The notes: generated by a model from the letters alone, not told the origin. Positions 1 through 12,319 are shown, counted from the stretch's first letter. The stretch: DNA of 64,000 bases from Azorinus chamasolen (GCA_963576725.1 OY755239.1:57579953-57643952), one strand, 5' to 3'. Program-made: numbers and translations.

Positions 1-208
1 CATCTGCAAACAGAGTAGACCCAGCCCAGATGGCTCCTATCTGATCAGTGTCTGCACTGTTTGCTTATGGATTTATATAGATGTGATTCTACACTTTCTG
101 CCAAGGTAAACAAATCCTGTGTTCATATGTCAGTATAAAAGAATCAGCTAATAAATATCCATGATGCTTATTATTTCTTACATGAATATACAACAAGAAA
201 AGGGCTAA
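1..208 (+). mobile_element. Family B2 TTAA element, cut by window start
   Basis: Shows the B2 core (gcaaacagagtagaccc ... gatcagtgtctgcactgtttgc), the long arm with tctacac/tttctgcc and attcatgatg-like segments, and the end acaagaaaagggctaag, a decayed CCCTTTCCC-type terminus. Confidence 0.6.
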
Positions 209-379
209 GCAGACATCTAAGGTCTAAAAGCCATCTTTGCTAAATTCCCGGTTTAAAGAGTGTTTACTGTAATTTAATTCTCCTCAAAGAGTGATAAGCG
301 GTGGAGCGGGAATTTATTATTTGCAAGAGATCACACAACGATAACATTCGTTGTTTTGAAATTTCAAATCACATTTGCC

Positions 380-590
380 GGAGATTCATTAAACCATTAT
401 CCAGCTATCCGCGACTCAACCAGTATTTGCCAACAGCATGAATCCAGATGAGACCCCAAAAAACGCAGCGTCTTATCAGGATCAAAACTATTTGCCACCC
501 TGTCAATAGTTTCTCATGCGCTTTATTAAATCGGAAGTAGTCAAACATGCACCATCACAATTACACTAGATACAAATCTGATAAAAATGG
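380..590 (-). mobile_element. Family D palindromic element, degraded
   Basis: Carries the D core (gatgagac...gtcttatcaggatc), then the D long arm: gtcaatagtttctc, cggaagtagtcaaac and a tail like other D copies. No clear flanking duplication. Confidence 0.5.
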
Positions 591-1452
591 TTTCACAGAG
601 GGCTAAGGCTTAAACATGACTAATGTTAATTGGGAAAAGCTCAAAAGCATGGCAACAATGCCATGTTTTACAAGTTGATTCTTATCTAAAGAAAGACCAG
701 TAGTTATGTAGAGCATTAATTGGACTTCTATTTGTTCAGTAGGGAAGAGTTGTATTTGTGTTCCTTTAAATTACCCTTTGATTGTTATTAAACCGTTTGA
801 TAATGGTTATAACTATTGTTAGTTGTTTGTCTAGGGCTAATATGTTGGCTTTAGTGATTGGTGTAATTGAGAAAGTACTCGAGAATAGCCATATGCTATT
901 AAAACAAACAAACAATCGATTTCATTTAAAAATAATATTAACAAGCGATTTCAAGTGTTCGCTATGGATCTAAGCTGTTTGAATATTGTATTTAGTAACA
1001 TAACGCGTTGATATTTCCGGCATGCATTTGATCCAATAGATGCATGTATACGAAGCCTGATGGTGCTTTGCATTCAAGCCCAAGTCAATACAAAGTGCTA
1101 CACATTAGAATGATACAAACTAGGATGGCAATCGGTAACACCAGTGAAGTATTGTCTGCAAAAAATTGAAATGGTGCTTGATATTACAACGAAGAGAAAT
1201 TGACAGGGTACAATCACTATATAGCCATGCCGTTACTCTTTGGCAGTCCACTTAAAATTGATATAATAGCTCTCTTATTCAAACATTCATTTGTCGGTAT
1301 TATAAGGCGTTATTAAATTATCACTAAATACATTGCAAAGTTGAAGGTGAATTATAGAAAAGTTGTAATTTTGAAACTGCAGACATATCAATACACACCA
1401 AGTACATGTACAAACACATCGTCATTACATCATAGAACATGCTCAAATCAAA
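591..1452. other. No recognisable gene or repeat
   Basis: AT-rich sequence. Short open frames here have no recognisable product and no splice-consistent context. Confidence 0.4.
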
Positions 1453-1660
1453 TACAGTAAAATCTCGATTATTCGAACACTAAAATACGTATTATTATCG
1501 ATCTTTAAGACAGGTGGCAGCTTAATGCATGGTGAAAGTCATACAGAAAGCTCCTCTAGGAGCTTTTTGCGTGACTTTCACCATGCATTAAGCAGCCACC
1601 TGCCTAAAAGGGTCTAAATTATTCTATACAGAAAATTCGAATAATCGAGATTTTACTGTA
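1453..1660. mobile_element. Family A pogo-like palindromic MITE (TTCGAA-type ends)
   Basis: Near-perfect 208-bp foldback with TA-flanked ends TACAGTAAAATCTCGAT and the complement. Inner arm ggtggcagcttaatgcat and centre agctcctctaggagct. Ends resemble pogo/Tigger inverted repeats. Confidence 0.75.
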
Positions 1661-2054
1661 TAGTAGGGTTAATTAAAGGTTAAGCCGCATATTTAAATAT
1701 GTATTCTATTGCACGTTGAAATTAGAACTGTCCATGAAGGGTTTATCATAAGAACAATATGATGGGATTTATGAACTGATGCGAATGAATTGTGATTACA
1801 AATCAAGACCACACATGCAATCGCAATGCTTAGATGTTAACAGTGTGTTTCTACCGAAATGATAACAGTGTCCTAATCACTCTAAGTATTTGGATAGACA
1901 CACTAGAGCAAACATGTATCAAAATGGTGCTTATTTGACCTATTCATATTAAAAACCGGCGGTGAGTATCGATTAAATCTCTCCTCAGTATTTCGGATAA
2001 ATAGCGTAACGGTATCACAAGAAAGCACTGAGTGACATTATAAGGCAGCAAATA

Positions 2055-2072
2055 CTGCTGCTGCTGCTGCTG

Positions 2073-2119
<47 letters not shown>

Positions 2120-2133
2120 GCTACTACTACTAT
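2055..2133. repeat. CTG/CTA trinucleotide microsatellite
   Basis: Seven or so CTG units passing into a longer run of CTA, followed by imperfect GAT/GAC-rich sequence. Confidence 0.9.
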
Positions 2134-2861
2134 GATAACGATAACAATGACGATGGTGATGATGGTCGGTTCAGTAAACTAATTTATGCATTTGTTATAC
2201 TCCAACGATAATGCATCTATCAAGACTTTTATAAAGTCGGAAATGATCAAGTTGTACATAAACGATTAACCGTTGCATATATTGTGCAGGGTCTATGTTG
2301 TTATACATATATTTGTCTGCTTCTCATGATGAGAACATGCAGATATGTATGTGTCTGTCTGTGCGTCTCTCTGGCAATAAACAGTTGTACTATATTGACA
2401 TTGAATGGACATTATGTAAATAAATAAAAACAAATAGTATTGTATTGGAGTATTAAAATACTTGTGCTTCTACATAATATGATGTTATAACACAGAGGAA
2501 ACATCATTCTCCAAAACCCCATACTAGAGTAAAAAGCAACTAGTGTACTTGCCATCTCAAAGTATTTTGTTGTGGCATTCTTATCAACTGTATGGGCTTG
2601 AATTAATAAACACCATTAAACTGTGTTACACGCTTATTTCAGTAAATCCAGTAAAACCTCATTGATTAGAACACTCAAATTTTTTTCAGCGGTTAGCTGT
2701 CTATTTTCACTTCTGTTCTAGTTTTCCACCAATCAGAAACTATGTTACATTGTAATTTGCATATGACCTACTAGTATTTTCTAGTAAACCGTAGTTTCAT
2801 TAGTTAATCCCTTGACTGGCATACAGCCTTTTTATAATGCCTCTACACATGGCCAAACTGA

Positions 2862-2955
2862 ATGTAGGACGTTTCGGCATAGGAAGTTTCGCCCCGGATG
2901 TTTCGACCAAGGACGTTTTGGTCATCTATTTATTCGGCCTAGGACGTTTCGGCAA
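2862..2955 (+). repeat. Cluster of GGACGTTTCGGC-like units
   Basis: Four imperfect copies of a 12-bp unit (gtaggacgtttcggca, ataggaagtttcgccc, cggatgtttcgacc, ctaggacgtttcggca). Function unknown; such units often form the ends of non-autonomous DNA elements. Confidence 0.5.
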
Positions 2956-4454
2956 AAAATTGAAAATTTGTATTAAAAAGCAAAAATTGAATAATCAAAA
3001 TCATTAAATAACTATCTATATGTTAAATATTGATATGTGGTCCATTTTTTTTGGTTTATACAGATCAGGATATTAGCTAAGCAGGTGACATATTCACACT
3101 TACTCAACCTTGGGTACAATGAGTGATAAAGAGGTGCTTTCAAATACTATAGTCACATTGTTTAGTCATTTAAACAGCCCCAGACCACATAACACATTAC
3201 TAATGATTTAATTTCCCATTCAGTTTTGATTTTAGTCTTGGTCCAAACTGTTTGCCACTCACTTTATGCTTTTTGTTTTCAGTCAAAATGTTGTTTAGTT
3301 CACATTTTGGTGGATTCAAATACATGTACAATACTGTAGTCACATAGTTGTTTATTACCATGACCGGTAAAACAATATGAATTATTTATTACTTTGGTCA
3401 TCATCAAAACTAGAGTATATAATACATAAACAATATTACTGAATAAAACTATATAGATCTATTATCCTCAAAAGGTGTGGATGAATTTTGACTATTCAAT
3501 TTTTGGTGTGTCATACTTAATATCAGTTCCTAACCCATTATCGTACTTATCACCTCATGGTAATGATTGCTGAGCATTATTGCCAGTTTGCCAAAACCAC
3601 TATTAAACTTTTAAACATTTATTATCATTTTGCTATCAATTTAATACCACATTTGATCACATCCACTTTGGCGAACAGGTAGTTTGCCGAAACCACCATA
3701 ATTCACAGGAAATGCTATAGGAAATAAAGAAGAAATGTTGTTTAGTATATTAGAGTAGTGGCAGTAATAGTATTAATTACTATCCCCGACCACAGCACCA
3801 ATTAAGGCTCTGGATATTCGCTCTCTGTGATATAAAGCTACTTACTGAAGGCTATTGTTACGGCTCTATCACCTGGCGCTTTGGATCGAGTAGTAGGTTG
3901 AGATAGCTAACTTTATATTGTTTTAAAAAATACATGTATATTCAGTTAATGATGTCACTAATGATGATGCACACACGTCAATTGATGCGTTGATCCAGGC
4001 TATAGATAAATACCTTTCTTTAAGTAATTACAGCCTCAGCACAAACAAAAACTAAATTATGTATGCTTTATTTAAAGTTTAAAGTGTATTCAATTAGTTA
4101 TCTTCATATCAATATAAATATACATGCTTTCAAGTAAATTTTTATAATAGGTAAAATGAAGAACTAACTTCAGATAGTTTTAAAAAAATACTTTGACATT
4201 GTACATTTTAATAGTGATTTCCTATAAAAGTAACTTGATTTTTCAAATAATTGCTTATTCTACTCCAAGTCATTTCCATTGCATGCTTCTCTGCTAGTAT
4301 AATTACAAGCAACCCTTCATAGATCTAGTTCCCTGTACTAACAGAATCTCGAAACATTGAAATTAAGTTGGCAGAGATTTAATATCATTATTTTTTTGTA
4401 CATTATGTCAATATTTGAATGCCGCTGAATATCTTTTTAAAATATAGTTCTTGT
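2956..4454. other. Unassigned AT-rich sequence
   Basis: No open frame of note. The phrase tttgccgaaaccac near 3,690 and a related one near 3,590 echo the GTTTCGGC units upstream, so part of this block may be a decayed larger element. Confidence 0.3.
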
Positions 4455-4612
4455 TATACATGTGGCAGCTTAATGCAGTGTGGAAGTCGCACAGAAAGCT
4501 CCTCTGGGAACTTTCTGCACGACTTTCCGTCTGCATTAAGCAGTTACCTACCTTAAAATATCTCAAATCTTCTTTATTAAAACATCGAATTATCGCGGGT
4601 TTAATGTATGTG
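4455..4612. mobile_element. Family A MITE, outer ends decayed
   Basis: Inner palindrome is clear (gtggcagcttaatgca ... tgcattaagcagttac) with core agctcctctgggaact, but the TA-flanked outer repeat is recognisable only weakly. Confidence 0.6.
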
Positions 4613-4710
4613 TTTTAGCGGGTATATGCCATGTCATGCAATGTATTCTGGCATTGGTCATCATAATGTGTTAAATTTGGCAGATGAATGCTATTTTTAT
4701 TATAATAAAT

Positions 4711-5013
4711 TTCGGCGTTGTTCAGAGGGAGTGAAAATCAAACATAATTAGCTTGTTTTCAGATCCCCCGATAAGGTGTATTTCGAGAACTAAAACCGTT
4801 ATGCCTCAATCAAACCCTATGTTGTGACCACTCTTTAGAATCGTCACAAGGTGACGATTCTAAAGAGTGGTCACAACATAGGGTTTGATGGAGGCATACA
4901 TAAAATACGATGTAAAAGGTTTCTGGAGCCTTGTTGTTTCGGAAACAGTGACATGCGTTGTTGTAAGGAGGGAATCGTTATTGAGAGGGCCATTGTAGGG
5001 AGGGAGCACTGTA
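4711..5013 (+). mobile_element. Family F element, copy 1
   Basis: Central palindrome accctatgttgtgaccac / gtggtcacaacataggg around tcacaaggtga, then ggaaacagtgacatgcg and the end agggagggagcactgta. Homologous to 9,739-10,103 over almost its whole length but lacking that copy's left terminal hairpin. Confidence 0.7.
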
Positions 5014-5027
5014 TCAATCACCAAGCT

Positions 5028-5200
5028 GTGAAAACCATAGTGTCTGCTCAAATTTGGATTAGGCGTTTGGAAAACTATTGACCGAGTATCAAACAGGTTG
5101 GATTTAGATGAGACACCGGGTTACTCGGAGTTTCATTTGGATCCAAACTGTTTGCAAATGTAAGTCAGGCCACGGATAGCGAGATTAGAGTTGGTAACGG
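5028..5200 (+). mobile_element. Family D element
   Basis: Reads gtctgctcaaatttgga, actattgaccgagtatcaaa, then the palindrome gatgagacaccgggttact and ccaaactgtttgcaaat. Starts almost at the end of the F copy. Confidence 0.6.
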
Positions 5201-5524
5201 GCATCATTGTTTAAACAATCATTCTGTATTTTTGTATTTTTCAGTTTGATTACTTTCATTTAAGATATTTATCATGATAATTAAACAAGTATACCAGCGC
5301 TTCTATTCAATGTTCCCATAACTGACGCCTTTCTCGGGACAGGGACGACTGTATTAAATAAATTGCTCTTTTCAGTGGTAATGGTAATAGTAGCCAATAT
5401 TAAGCCTAAATAAAAATATTCGAAAGTTTTAAAAGAATGGCACGTTCAAACGTATATAGCCTTGGTATGTATATAATATGTTGAGTCGACAATAAAACAT
5501 GACAGGCATAGTACAAATGATTGT

Positions 5525-5751
5525 GAGCAACAACCAGTGTAAGTCGGATTATCAGATCAGACGAATCCTATTTGGGCCGTCTGACCAGGATCTGCTCTGT
5601 TTGCCTATGAAAAAATACAGATATGATTCTACAGTTTCTGCCATGACCCTAAGTTCCCGTGTTTATGTGCAATTATAAAACAAATAATCTAATGAATATT
5701 CATGATGTCATTCATTTTTCTTACATGAATATTCATGAAGTAAAGGGTTAA
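5525..5751 (+). mobile_element. Family B2 element, left end eroded
   Basis: Core gatcagacgaatcctat...ccgtctgaccaggatctgc, long arm with gattctacagtttctgcc, attcatgatgtcatt and terminal taaagggttaa ending in TTAA. Confidence 0.65.
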
Positions 5752-5820
5752 AAAGGTACTAACGGCTCCCGCAACTATTGTTGTAAATACAAGGGTATGA
5801 TCGGGCTTATGTACCAATGT

Positions 5821-6008
5821 TTAACCTTTGCAAACAGAGGAGACCCAGATCACAGCAGCCCCTGTAAGAGCCATCTCGTCAGGATCTGATCACTTTGTTT
5901 ATGCAGCAATTAAACAGTTTCATCAGGACGGTGATGTTTCTAGTATACCAACGTAATATTCGTACATACATCATTGTTCTCATGAATGTTAGTATAGTAA
6001 AGGGTTTA
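5821..6008 (+). mobile_element. Family B2 element, shortened
   Basis: Begins TTAACCTTTGCAAACAG, as if the first 30 bp of the terminus were lost, and ends agtaaagggttta. The core palindrome is weak. Confidence 0.5.
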
Positions 6009-6599
6009 GATAATATAATTATACCAGTGATTTACAGTGGACACTTACACGAATCACGATGTCCAAACAGGATTTGTTTGTATCCGAGGAACGCCATCTC
6101 CCACTTCTTCGCGGTTCTAACATCAATCCTGGATTGTCAAATATTATCTGTCAAAATGGCGGTATTTTGGGGAAACATCGGTCAATATTCATCACTTTAG
6201 TATGAAACTCTCAAAATAATACAATTGTGACAGCGAACATTTTATCTTAAGATCAAAAACATAATGCATTCCAGCTAGAGAGGTCGTTAATGATTATTGC
6301 CAGCCTTAAATCGATAGCTCATAATCAACTAGATCTATTAAATAAACGAATTATAAAAGTAAATACCGATTGCTACAGAATGGGCCTAGTGGAAGATTTT
6401 AGTATTTTACACAGCTTTACAGATCAGTGCCTTATTAGCCTAATGTAGCTGTATTGAAAACATTCATTTCGTCCTATGGGGAAAACAAGATAAGGGGCAT
6501 TTGAAAAGGCCGTGAGAATATAATTTAATAAATTGTATCATTGAAATGCTTTTCACCAAACTAAACCGACCGCCCACAGTTTACTGACAAAATGTTTAC

Positions 6600-7000
6600 G
6601 TCTCATTGCCTCTTAAACTCGTCGGGAGACAATACCCTGCCATCTCAAATTAACTATAGTGAGAAACTCTTCATAGGGATCAACCTGTGTCCGAACCCGA
6701 CTGCAGACTTTTCATTGGTGGTGTGATCCATGTAAGAGATGCTTAAAATCTTTCTGCAGCATCTGCTCTCTAAGGATTGGATTCTTCTCTCCAGTTCCGC
6801 TGTCAGCGTCCATGTCTCACAAACATACCAGAATAATGAAACGACAAGAACGCATAAGTCACATCTTGGTGTGACGTAAACTGTCACATCCCTTCCAAAT
6901 GGGCTTCAGCGTTGCAAGAGCAGCTTTGTGTAATTCTAGCATAAAACTTCAGGATAAGAGCCTCTTCCGTCATGATAGGCCCCTATGAGTCCCCTAAATA
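6600..7000 (-). mobile_element. Non-LTR retrotransposon relic: C-terminal reverse transcriptase region
   Basis: Read on the minus strand and across frameshifts it shows, in order, GAYHDGRGSYPEVL, LATLKPIWKG, VVSLFWYVCETWTLTAELER, RIQSLESRCCRKILSISY and a degraded RVRTQVDPYEEFL. This order (a GA.I.D.G....E...RI segment, then YGCETWTLT, then E.RC.RK.L.ISY) is familiar from the region after the catalytic domain of many animal non-LTR elements. At least two frameshifts and internal stops make it dead. No element ends are visible. Confidence 0.8.
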
Positions 7001-7469
7001 ACATAAAACTGGCCGATCATATGCTTCCGCTGTTTACATCAAAATATATACGAGTAACTACAAGACTCTGCCTAAATCAGTCTACTCTGTCGTTCTGTAT
7101 GTCTTCTCCCTACCTTTCTATTTCCCTGTAACATGTACTTATATAACGTATACATAATAAATACAGGTTCTTGGCATGCACTTTTACAACCCAGGTGCCT
7201 ATAGAAGACACCGTCCTCATGAAAGAAATTAATACAACACTTGTGTTTTTGCATGTTCAGGTTTGCATATTTACATGGTCATGTTTGTATAACTGCGCGT
7301 TCACTTTATATAATTAGCCATGTTTGTATATTGGATGTTCATGTTTTGCATACTTGCATGATCTTGTATATTTGTATATTCATATTTCTGTTTTCATCTT
7401 TGTGCATTTATACGAACGTTGTACATTTGCCTATTCTATAATGATGATCATGTTTACATGTTTGGATGT

Positions 7470-7719
7470 TTAACCCTTCGCTTGCTGTTTACGTCAATAT
7501 ACCTACCTGTAAATAGTGAAGACCCAGATGAGACAGCTCCTGCAGGAGATGTCTCATCAGGGTCTGCACTATTTACAAATTGATTGTGCAACCAGTGCAC
7601 TCCACAGCAGTGATTGCACAGCGAAATACTTGTACACAGTGAAGATATATGTAATAATACAACAGGGCATGGATAAAGAAAGAGAAATATATTTTAAAAT
7701 TCAGCAAGCGAAGGGTTAA
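7470..7719 (+). mobile_element. Family B1 TTAA element, copy 1
   Basis: 250 bp, TTAA at both ends, termini CCCTTCGCTTGCT / AGCAAGCGAAGGG. Core gagacagctcctgcaggag; one arm longer than the other and carrying gtgcaaccagtgcactcc. Confidence 0.85.
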
Positions 7720-8039
7720 TTTCGTTTGTATATTTGCATGCATTTGAGGAATAATGCAACGACGGGAAGAGGTAGTTCCTATAGCATGTAAATGATCAAA
7801 ACAATATCCCAATTTGACCTGAGTCATGACAAGAAGTATACGTAACACTTGCTCTAGTCTTTCTAGTGTAAATGTATTGATTGCTTCAAGTAATTAAAAC
7901 TGTTTTAATAAACCTTAGTGCAAGTTGTACTTTTATTTTCCTAGTTCGGCTATAATGTGAGGAGTAGCACTTTGTAAAAGTCGTTTGTACAATTTATGAT
8001 GCAGCTATGGTGGTTCCAAACACATTTTATCGGTGTAGC

Positions 8040-8255
8040 AACGCAGTGTCTTAGCCCTAACCCCGTTGTGAAAAACATAATGTTTGCTAAACTTCGGATC
8101 CGATCAAGTTTTAATTACATTTGATTCGACCAGGCTTTCGAGAAACTGTTTCTCGGGTGTCAAACAGTTTGACTCCTGGTGAGACGTTGAATTACTCTGC
8201 GTCTCATCTACGTCCAAGCAAGTTGTTTGCAACTATGAGTCGGATTGCGAATAGA
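8040..8255 (+). mobile_element. Family D element, diverged
   Basis: Has aaaacataatgtttgctaaac, ttcgagaaactgtttctcg, then gtcaaacagtttga and a broken palindrome gagacgttgaattactctgc. Confidence 0.5.
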
Positions 8256-8727
8256 TGGATAAGTAATAGTGTTCACTGTGATGTATATGACTAGCATATT
8301 ACTTCTAAAACACATTTAAGAGACTGAAATAAACAACACCACATCATCCCTGAAACTGTATAATAATGTCGGAAACACATCGAAACAAGTTTGTACAATT
8401 GGACCTATTGGTACAGTTTTGCATTGACTGACAAGTTAAATATTTGAATGCATTTAAATGAATTAGGTAAGCCGGATTACAACAACTTTCCAGATTAAAA
8501 AATAGCATAATCATGCTGTGTAATTTTAATTAGTCTGAAGATAATAAAATACAAATCAGTGCGCAGATGCCCGCATTTGTCACACGTAATGTTACCATCA
8601 ATTGCAGTTGTAAAAAGTGAAATTTTTTTTATCTGGCTGTCTGCGTTGCTTGCTTACCAAATGTCAAGTAATCATTTGTGTAGACGTTTGAATAGTTGGA
8701 ACATTGCATGACGAGAACGTCTATTGA

Positions 8728-8922
8728 TTAATCCTGAGCCTGCTGAATGTTCAAATGGGCTATTAAACAACTCAACCAGGTCAAGCTTATGATGTTTTTA
8801 AAGAAAAGAATAACGCGACAAATAGTGCAGACTCTGATGAGGGGGCTCCTCTAGGAGCCCTCTCATCTGGGTATACACTGTTTTCAAAATGCATTAGTGA
8901 CTCGTTTCCCGCACTATGTTAA
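8728..8922 (+). mobile_element. Family H TTAA element, copy 1
   Basis: TTAA at both ends; core gagggggctcctctaggag with arms gacaaatagtgcagac and gggtatacactg; left arm has ctgaatgttcaaatgggc and caggtcaagcttatg, shared with three other copies. Confidence 0.7.
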
Positions 8923-9098
8923 CATTTAGCCTTCTAAGGGCAAGTGAATCTTTACCTATGCAAACAGTTTGGATCAAGATGAGATGCCTAGTAAACCAAC
9001 TGTGACAACTGAAGTAGATGACATATCTACCTACAAACGTTAGCTCAGCTGGCCAACAGGAAATACAGATCATAAACACAAAAAGAAATACACATGCC

Positions 9099-9374
9099 AT
9101 TGTGCTCCCTCCCTACAACGGCCCTCTCAATAACGATTCCCTCCTTACAAACAACGCATGTCACTGTTTCCGAAACAACAAGGCTCCAGAAACAACCCTT
9201 TTCTATCGTATTTTCTTTATGCCTCCATCAAACCCTATGTTGTGACCACTCTTTAGAATCGTCACTTTGTGACGATTCTAAAGAGTGGTCACAACCTAGG
9301 GTTTGATTGAGGCATATCGGTTTTAGGTCTCGAAATACACCTTATCTGGGGATCTGCAGACAAGCTAATTATGG
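9099..9374 (-). mobile_element. Family F element, copy 2 (inverted)
   Basis: Starts tgtgctccctccctacaac and contains the central palindrome around gtcactttgtgac, then the gatctgcagacaagctaat segment. Opposite orientation to the other two long F copies. Confidence 0.7.
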
Positions 9375-9738
9375 ACAAGGCACCAAACACTATCAAACAA
9401 GAAACGGCACAGTCACAAGACAAAACCTAACGGGACGCATATTAAGACATAAAATATTAAACATAAGCATATTAAATAACAAAGTTGACCATAGGGTGAA
9501 GGTAGGAGTACCACCTTGGAACGGCCACTAGCCAAAGTGGCTACTGGGGACTTAAACCTGGTTTGCGGGTAACCAACCGTACACATATCCCACCTTCACC
9601 CAACTCCTTTTTTTGGAAAGGCTGGTTCTTTAACATGTCTAATGTAATAACATGGATACACACGGGGGCGATCACCAACACATACTCGATCAGCTCAAAC
9701 ATTTTTCTCTGATGCTGAGTATTGAGAGCAAAAATAAT
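9375..9738. other. Unclassified stretch between two F copies
   Basis: Contains a small hairpin gccactagccaaagtggc and otherwise no gene. Low-complexity acaagaaacggcacag sequence; probably old repeat debris. Confidence 0.3.
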
Positions 9739-10103
9739 ACAGTGCTCCCTCTCTACAACGACACCCTTTGGGATACGAAACGTGTATGTGTTGTTCAGAG
9801 GGAGTTGTTGTAGGGAGGGAAAATCAAACATAATTAGTTTGTTTGCAGATCCCCAGAGAAGGTGTATTTCGAGAACTAAAACCGGTATGCCTCCATCAAA
9901 CCCTATGTTGTGACCACTCTTTAAAATCGTCACAAAGTGACGATTCTAAAGAGTGGTCACAGCATAGAGTTTGATGGAGGCATAAAGAAATTACGATTGA
10001 AACAGGTCGTTTCTGGAGCCTTGATATTTCGGAAACAGTGACATGCGTTGTTGTAAGGAGGGAATCGTTATTGAGAGGGCCGTTGTAGGGAGGGAGCACT
10101 GTA
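9739..10103 (+). mobile_element. Family F element, copy 3 (most complete)
   Basis: TA-flanked: starts TACAGTGCTCCCTC and ends GGGAGCACTGTA. Three nested structures: a left hairpin (ctctacaac...gttgtagagg-like), the central foldback around tcacaaagtga, and inverted terminal repeats. About 365 bp, no coding capacity. Confidence 0.75.
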
Positions 10104-10119
10104 CTACTTAAACAATTTC

Positions 10120-10345
10120 CTTCATATAACCGCACTGTGACGCATTTGCAAACAGGCAAACGGAGTAGACTCAAATCAGACACTCATATAGGAGGAGCCG
10201 TCTGATGTGGGTATGTCTGTTTGTTTATGAAACTATAATACACGTTATTCAACGTTATTCAACAGTTTCTACTACCAATACAAAACATCCTGTGTAGGTA
10301 TACCATTATTAAAATCAACTAATAAATAGTCATTATTTCTAGAAC
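10120..10345 (+). mobile_element. Family B2 element, degraded
   Basis: Core fragments aaacggagtagactc, aggagccgtctgatgtggg, gtctgtttgtttatg, acagtttctac and a diverged long arm. Confidence 0.5.
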
Positions 10346-10402
10346 GGTAATCGAACTCGCGACCTCTCGCATTGAAAGCCATAAATCTAACGACTTAATT
10401 GT
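10340..10402 (-). repeat. tRNA-like B-box fragment, probably SINE head
   Basis: On the minus strand it reads ggtcgcgagttcgattacc, an arm very like a tRNA T-arm/B box, preceded by aagtcgttagatttatgg. No tRNA cloverleaf can be closed, so a SINE remnant is more likely than a tRNA gene. Confidence 0.35.
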
Positions 10403-11594
10403 GTGAATTATGTGAAGTCCATTAACCTAAGGCAATGCTCTCTAACTGAAATTGGATAAAATGTTCACTTGATAACCCAATCCCCCCCTCAAACACCACA
10501 TACAGACGCTTCCACGCTACCAACATGCACATATTTACCCTGATTCATTCAATTGAAATTTAACAAATATGTGTAGAGTGTCTTATTCATAGACATACAG
10601 ATCAATAATTTCACATCCTAGGTGGGGGCAAGTGGTAGGCAGTGGTTCCGATTCTCATATGCAAGCTGACCCCGAACAAAACGGGGCTAACTGCAATAGA
10701 CCACTGAGCAGCTATAATGTTCCAGTCATCAAATAATCAACCTGCTAATATCAGATATGAGTAAATTTAAAAAATGGTCAGTTATTGATCGGAAACAATA
10801 TGGTCTACTGGCTATATTGTTCAATAACTCAATGACCTTGACCTTTCGCGTACCTTGATAGAAATCATCTACTCATACTCACTAACCTCCAAACCAAATA
10901 TGAATTATAGATCGCAAGCAATTTGGTCAACGGACATATGGCATGTACCTTTCCTTGAAAACATGGGGCGGGACTGCAAGCAAAAGTGTCACAAAATATA
11001 CAGATTATTCTGTTAGAAATCAAAACATCATCGCTATTGAACCTTATATTAGATATTGTGCTATTAGATAGTTATTCATGTCTATATTGAATGATATATA
11101 TATGATGTAAACGTGATATAAATATTATGACCGTTGTTGTGAGAATATATGGTTTCTTCCGACTGAAACTTCGCGCCCTAAACACAGAATACTTGTGGGA
11201 TTTTATTCGCCATTATATTTTAACCCCTCATGTATTTATCAGTCAATCTTATATCATACACAATGAAAATGAACACGGCCATTTTTACAGCTAATGTTAT
11301 TATATTGGCAAGTATTTACTCAGAAAGATGCGTAGCTTAACGATCGTCTGTCATTCAGCATTCTACATGTATTGGCGAGTTCTAGAAGGTTTTGAAAACA
11401 GTTTTAATCCAGATGAGACTCCGAGGTCACATCAAGATAGAAACTGACATTTTGTTATTTCTTTTAAAAACATTTAAAACGTGTTCATGGGAAGCAAACA
11501 ACGATATCTGTAGATATCAGCAGCGTAGTTGAATCGAAGTGTAATGTACGCACAAGTGTATGTTTGTGGCTCTCGGGGTCCAAGAGCATGCTTA
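10403..11594. other. No recognisable feature
   Basis: AT-rich, no credible open frame or clear palindrome; possibly an older unique segment. Confidence 0.35.
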
Positions 11595-11777
11595 GAATTG
11601 TGTAGTTTTTGAAACCATTGTGATAAATAGAGCATAGTTTTGGAACCATTGTGATAAATAGGGCATTTTCGCCTATAGGAGCAAATGCTCTATTTATCAC
11701 AATGGTTTCTAAAGATGCCTTTTGTAAAAGCGTCAAAATGCGTCAATAAGAGGGGGGGGGGGGGGGGGCATGGGTTA
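11595..11777 (-). mobile_element. Family C TTAA element with internal duplication and poly-G
   Basis: Palindrome ataaatagagca ... tgctctatttatcacaatgg. The segment ggaaccattgtgataaatag is present twice in tandem on the left, and an 18-base G run replaces part of the right terminus just before catgggttaa. Confidence 0.65.
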
Positions 11778-11796
11778 AAGTTTACATGGCAAGATA

Positions 11797-11905
11797 GTGT
11801 GTACCACCTTAGCAATCAATTTTCGTTCCATTTTGGCCATAGCAATATTTTCACGTTTCACATTTATGTTGCACACGTGCGTAAATGCGTATCGCTAGCT
11901 ATACG
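11797..11905 (-). repeat. Dispersed repeat shared with 58,975-59,090
   Basis: Shares cattttggcc, cacgtgcgtaaatgcgta and tcgctagcta with the opposite strand near 59 kb. Class unknown. Confidence 0.5.
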
Positions 11906-12319
11906 CCTGAATATGTAGACCCAGATCACAGGGCTCCGAGAAGAGGCCCAATACCAGGGATTATACACAAAGTTAAGACGTTCATACGGAGCGTACTCTA
12001 TAGTTAACATTGATTAGCTACCCCACTTTGAAGACTCAAAATTATCGTCTAGAAGATGACATCAAATGCTAGAGGTTGTAACCATAATAAGATAAAGGAA
12101 GAACGCCAACGCAAGTTATGTGGTCTGTGATAAATAGGCTTCGAATTATACCTTCATTAGAACGATGTATTGGGATAAGAGCGTAGTACTAAACCATTCA
12201 CTTGTTACAGATGCCTTTTGGATTGAATAAAAGTTGTCTTATTTGGGCATTTACAGCTGGAGCGATGTGTGCAAAAGTACTGTAATATCCCTTGTAACGG
12301 TTCACTGAATATATAAGCG

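Noticed and set aside
8894..9306. Three overlapping small frames around 9.0-9.3 kb
   Set aside because: They read through family H and F palindromes and correspond to no protein I recognise.
10340..10402. tRNA gene
   Set aside because: Only a T-arm-like segment is present; no acceptor stem or anticodon arm can be paired.
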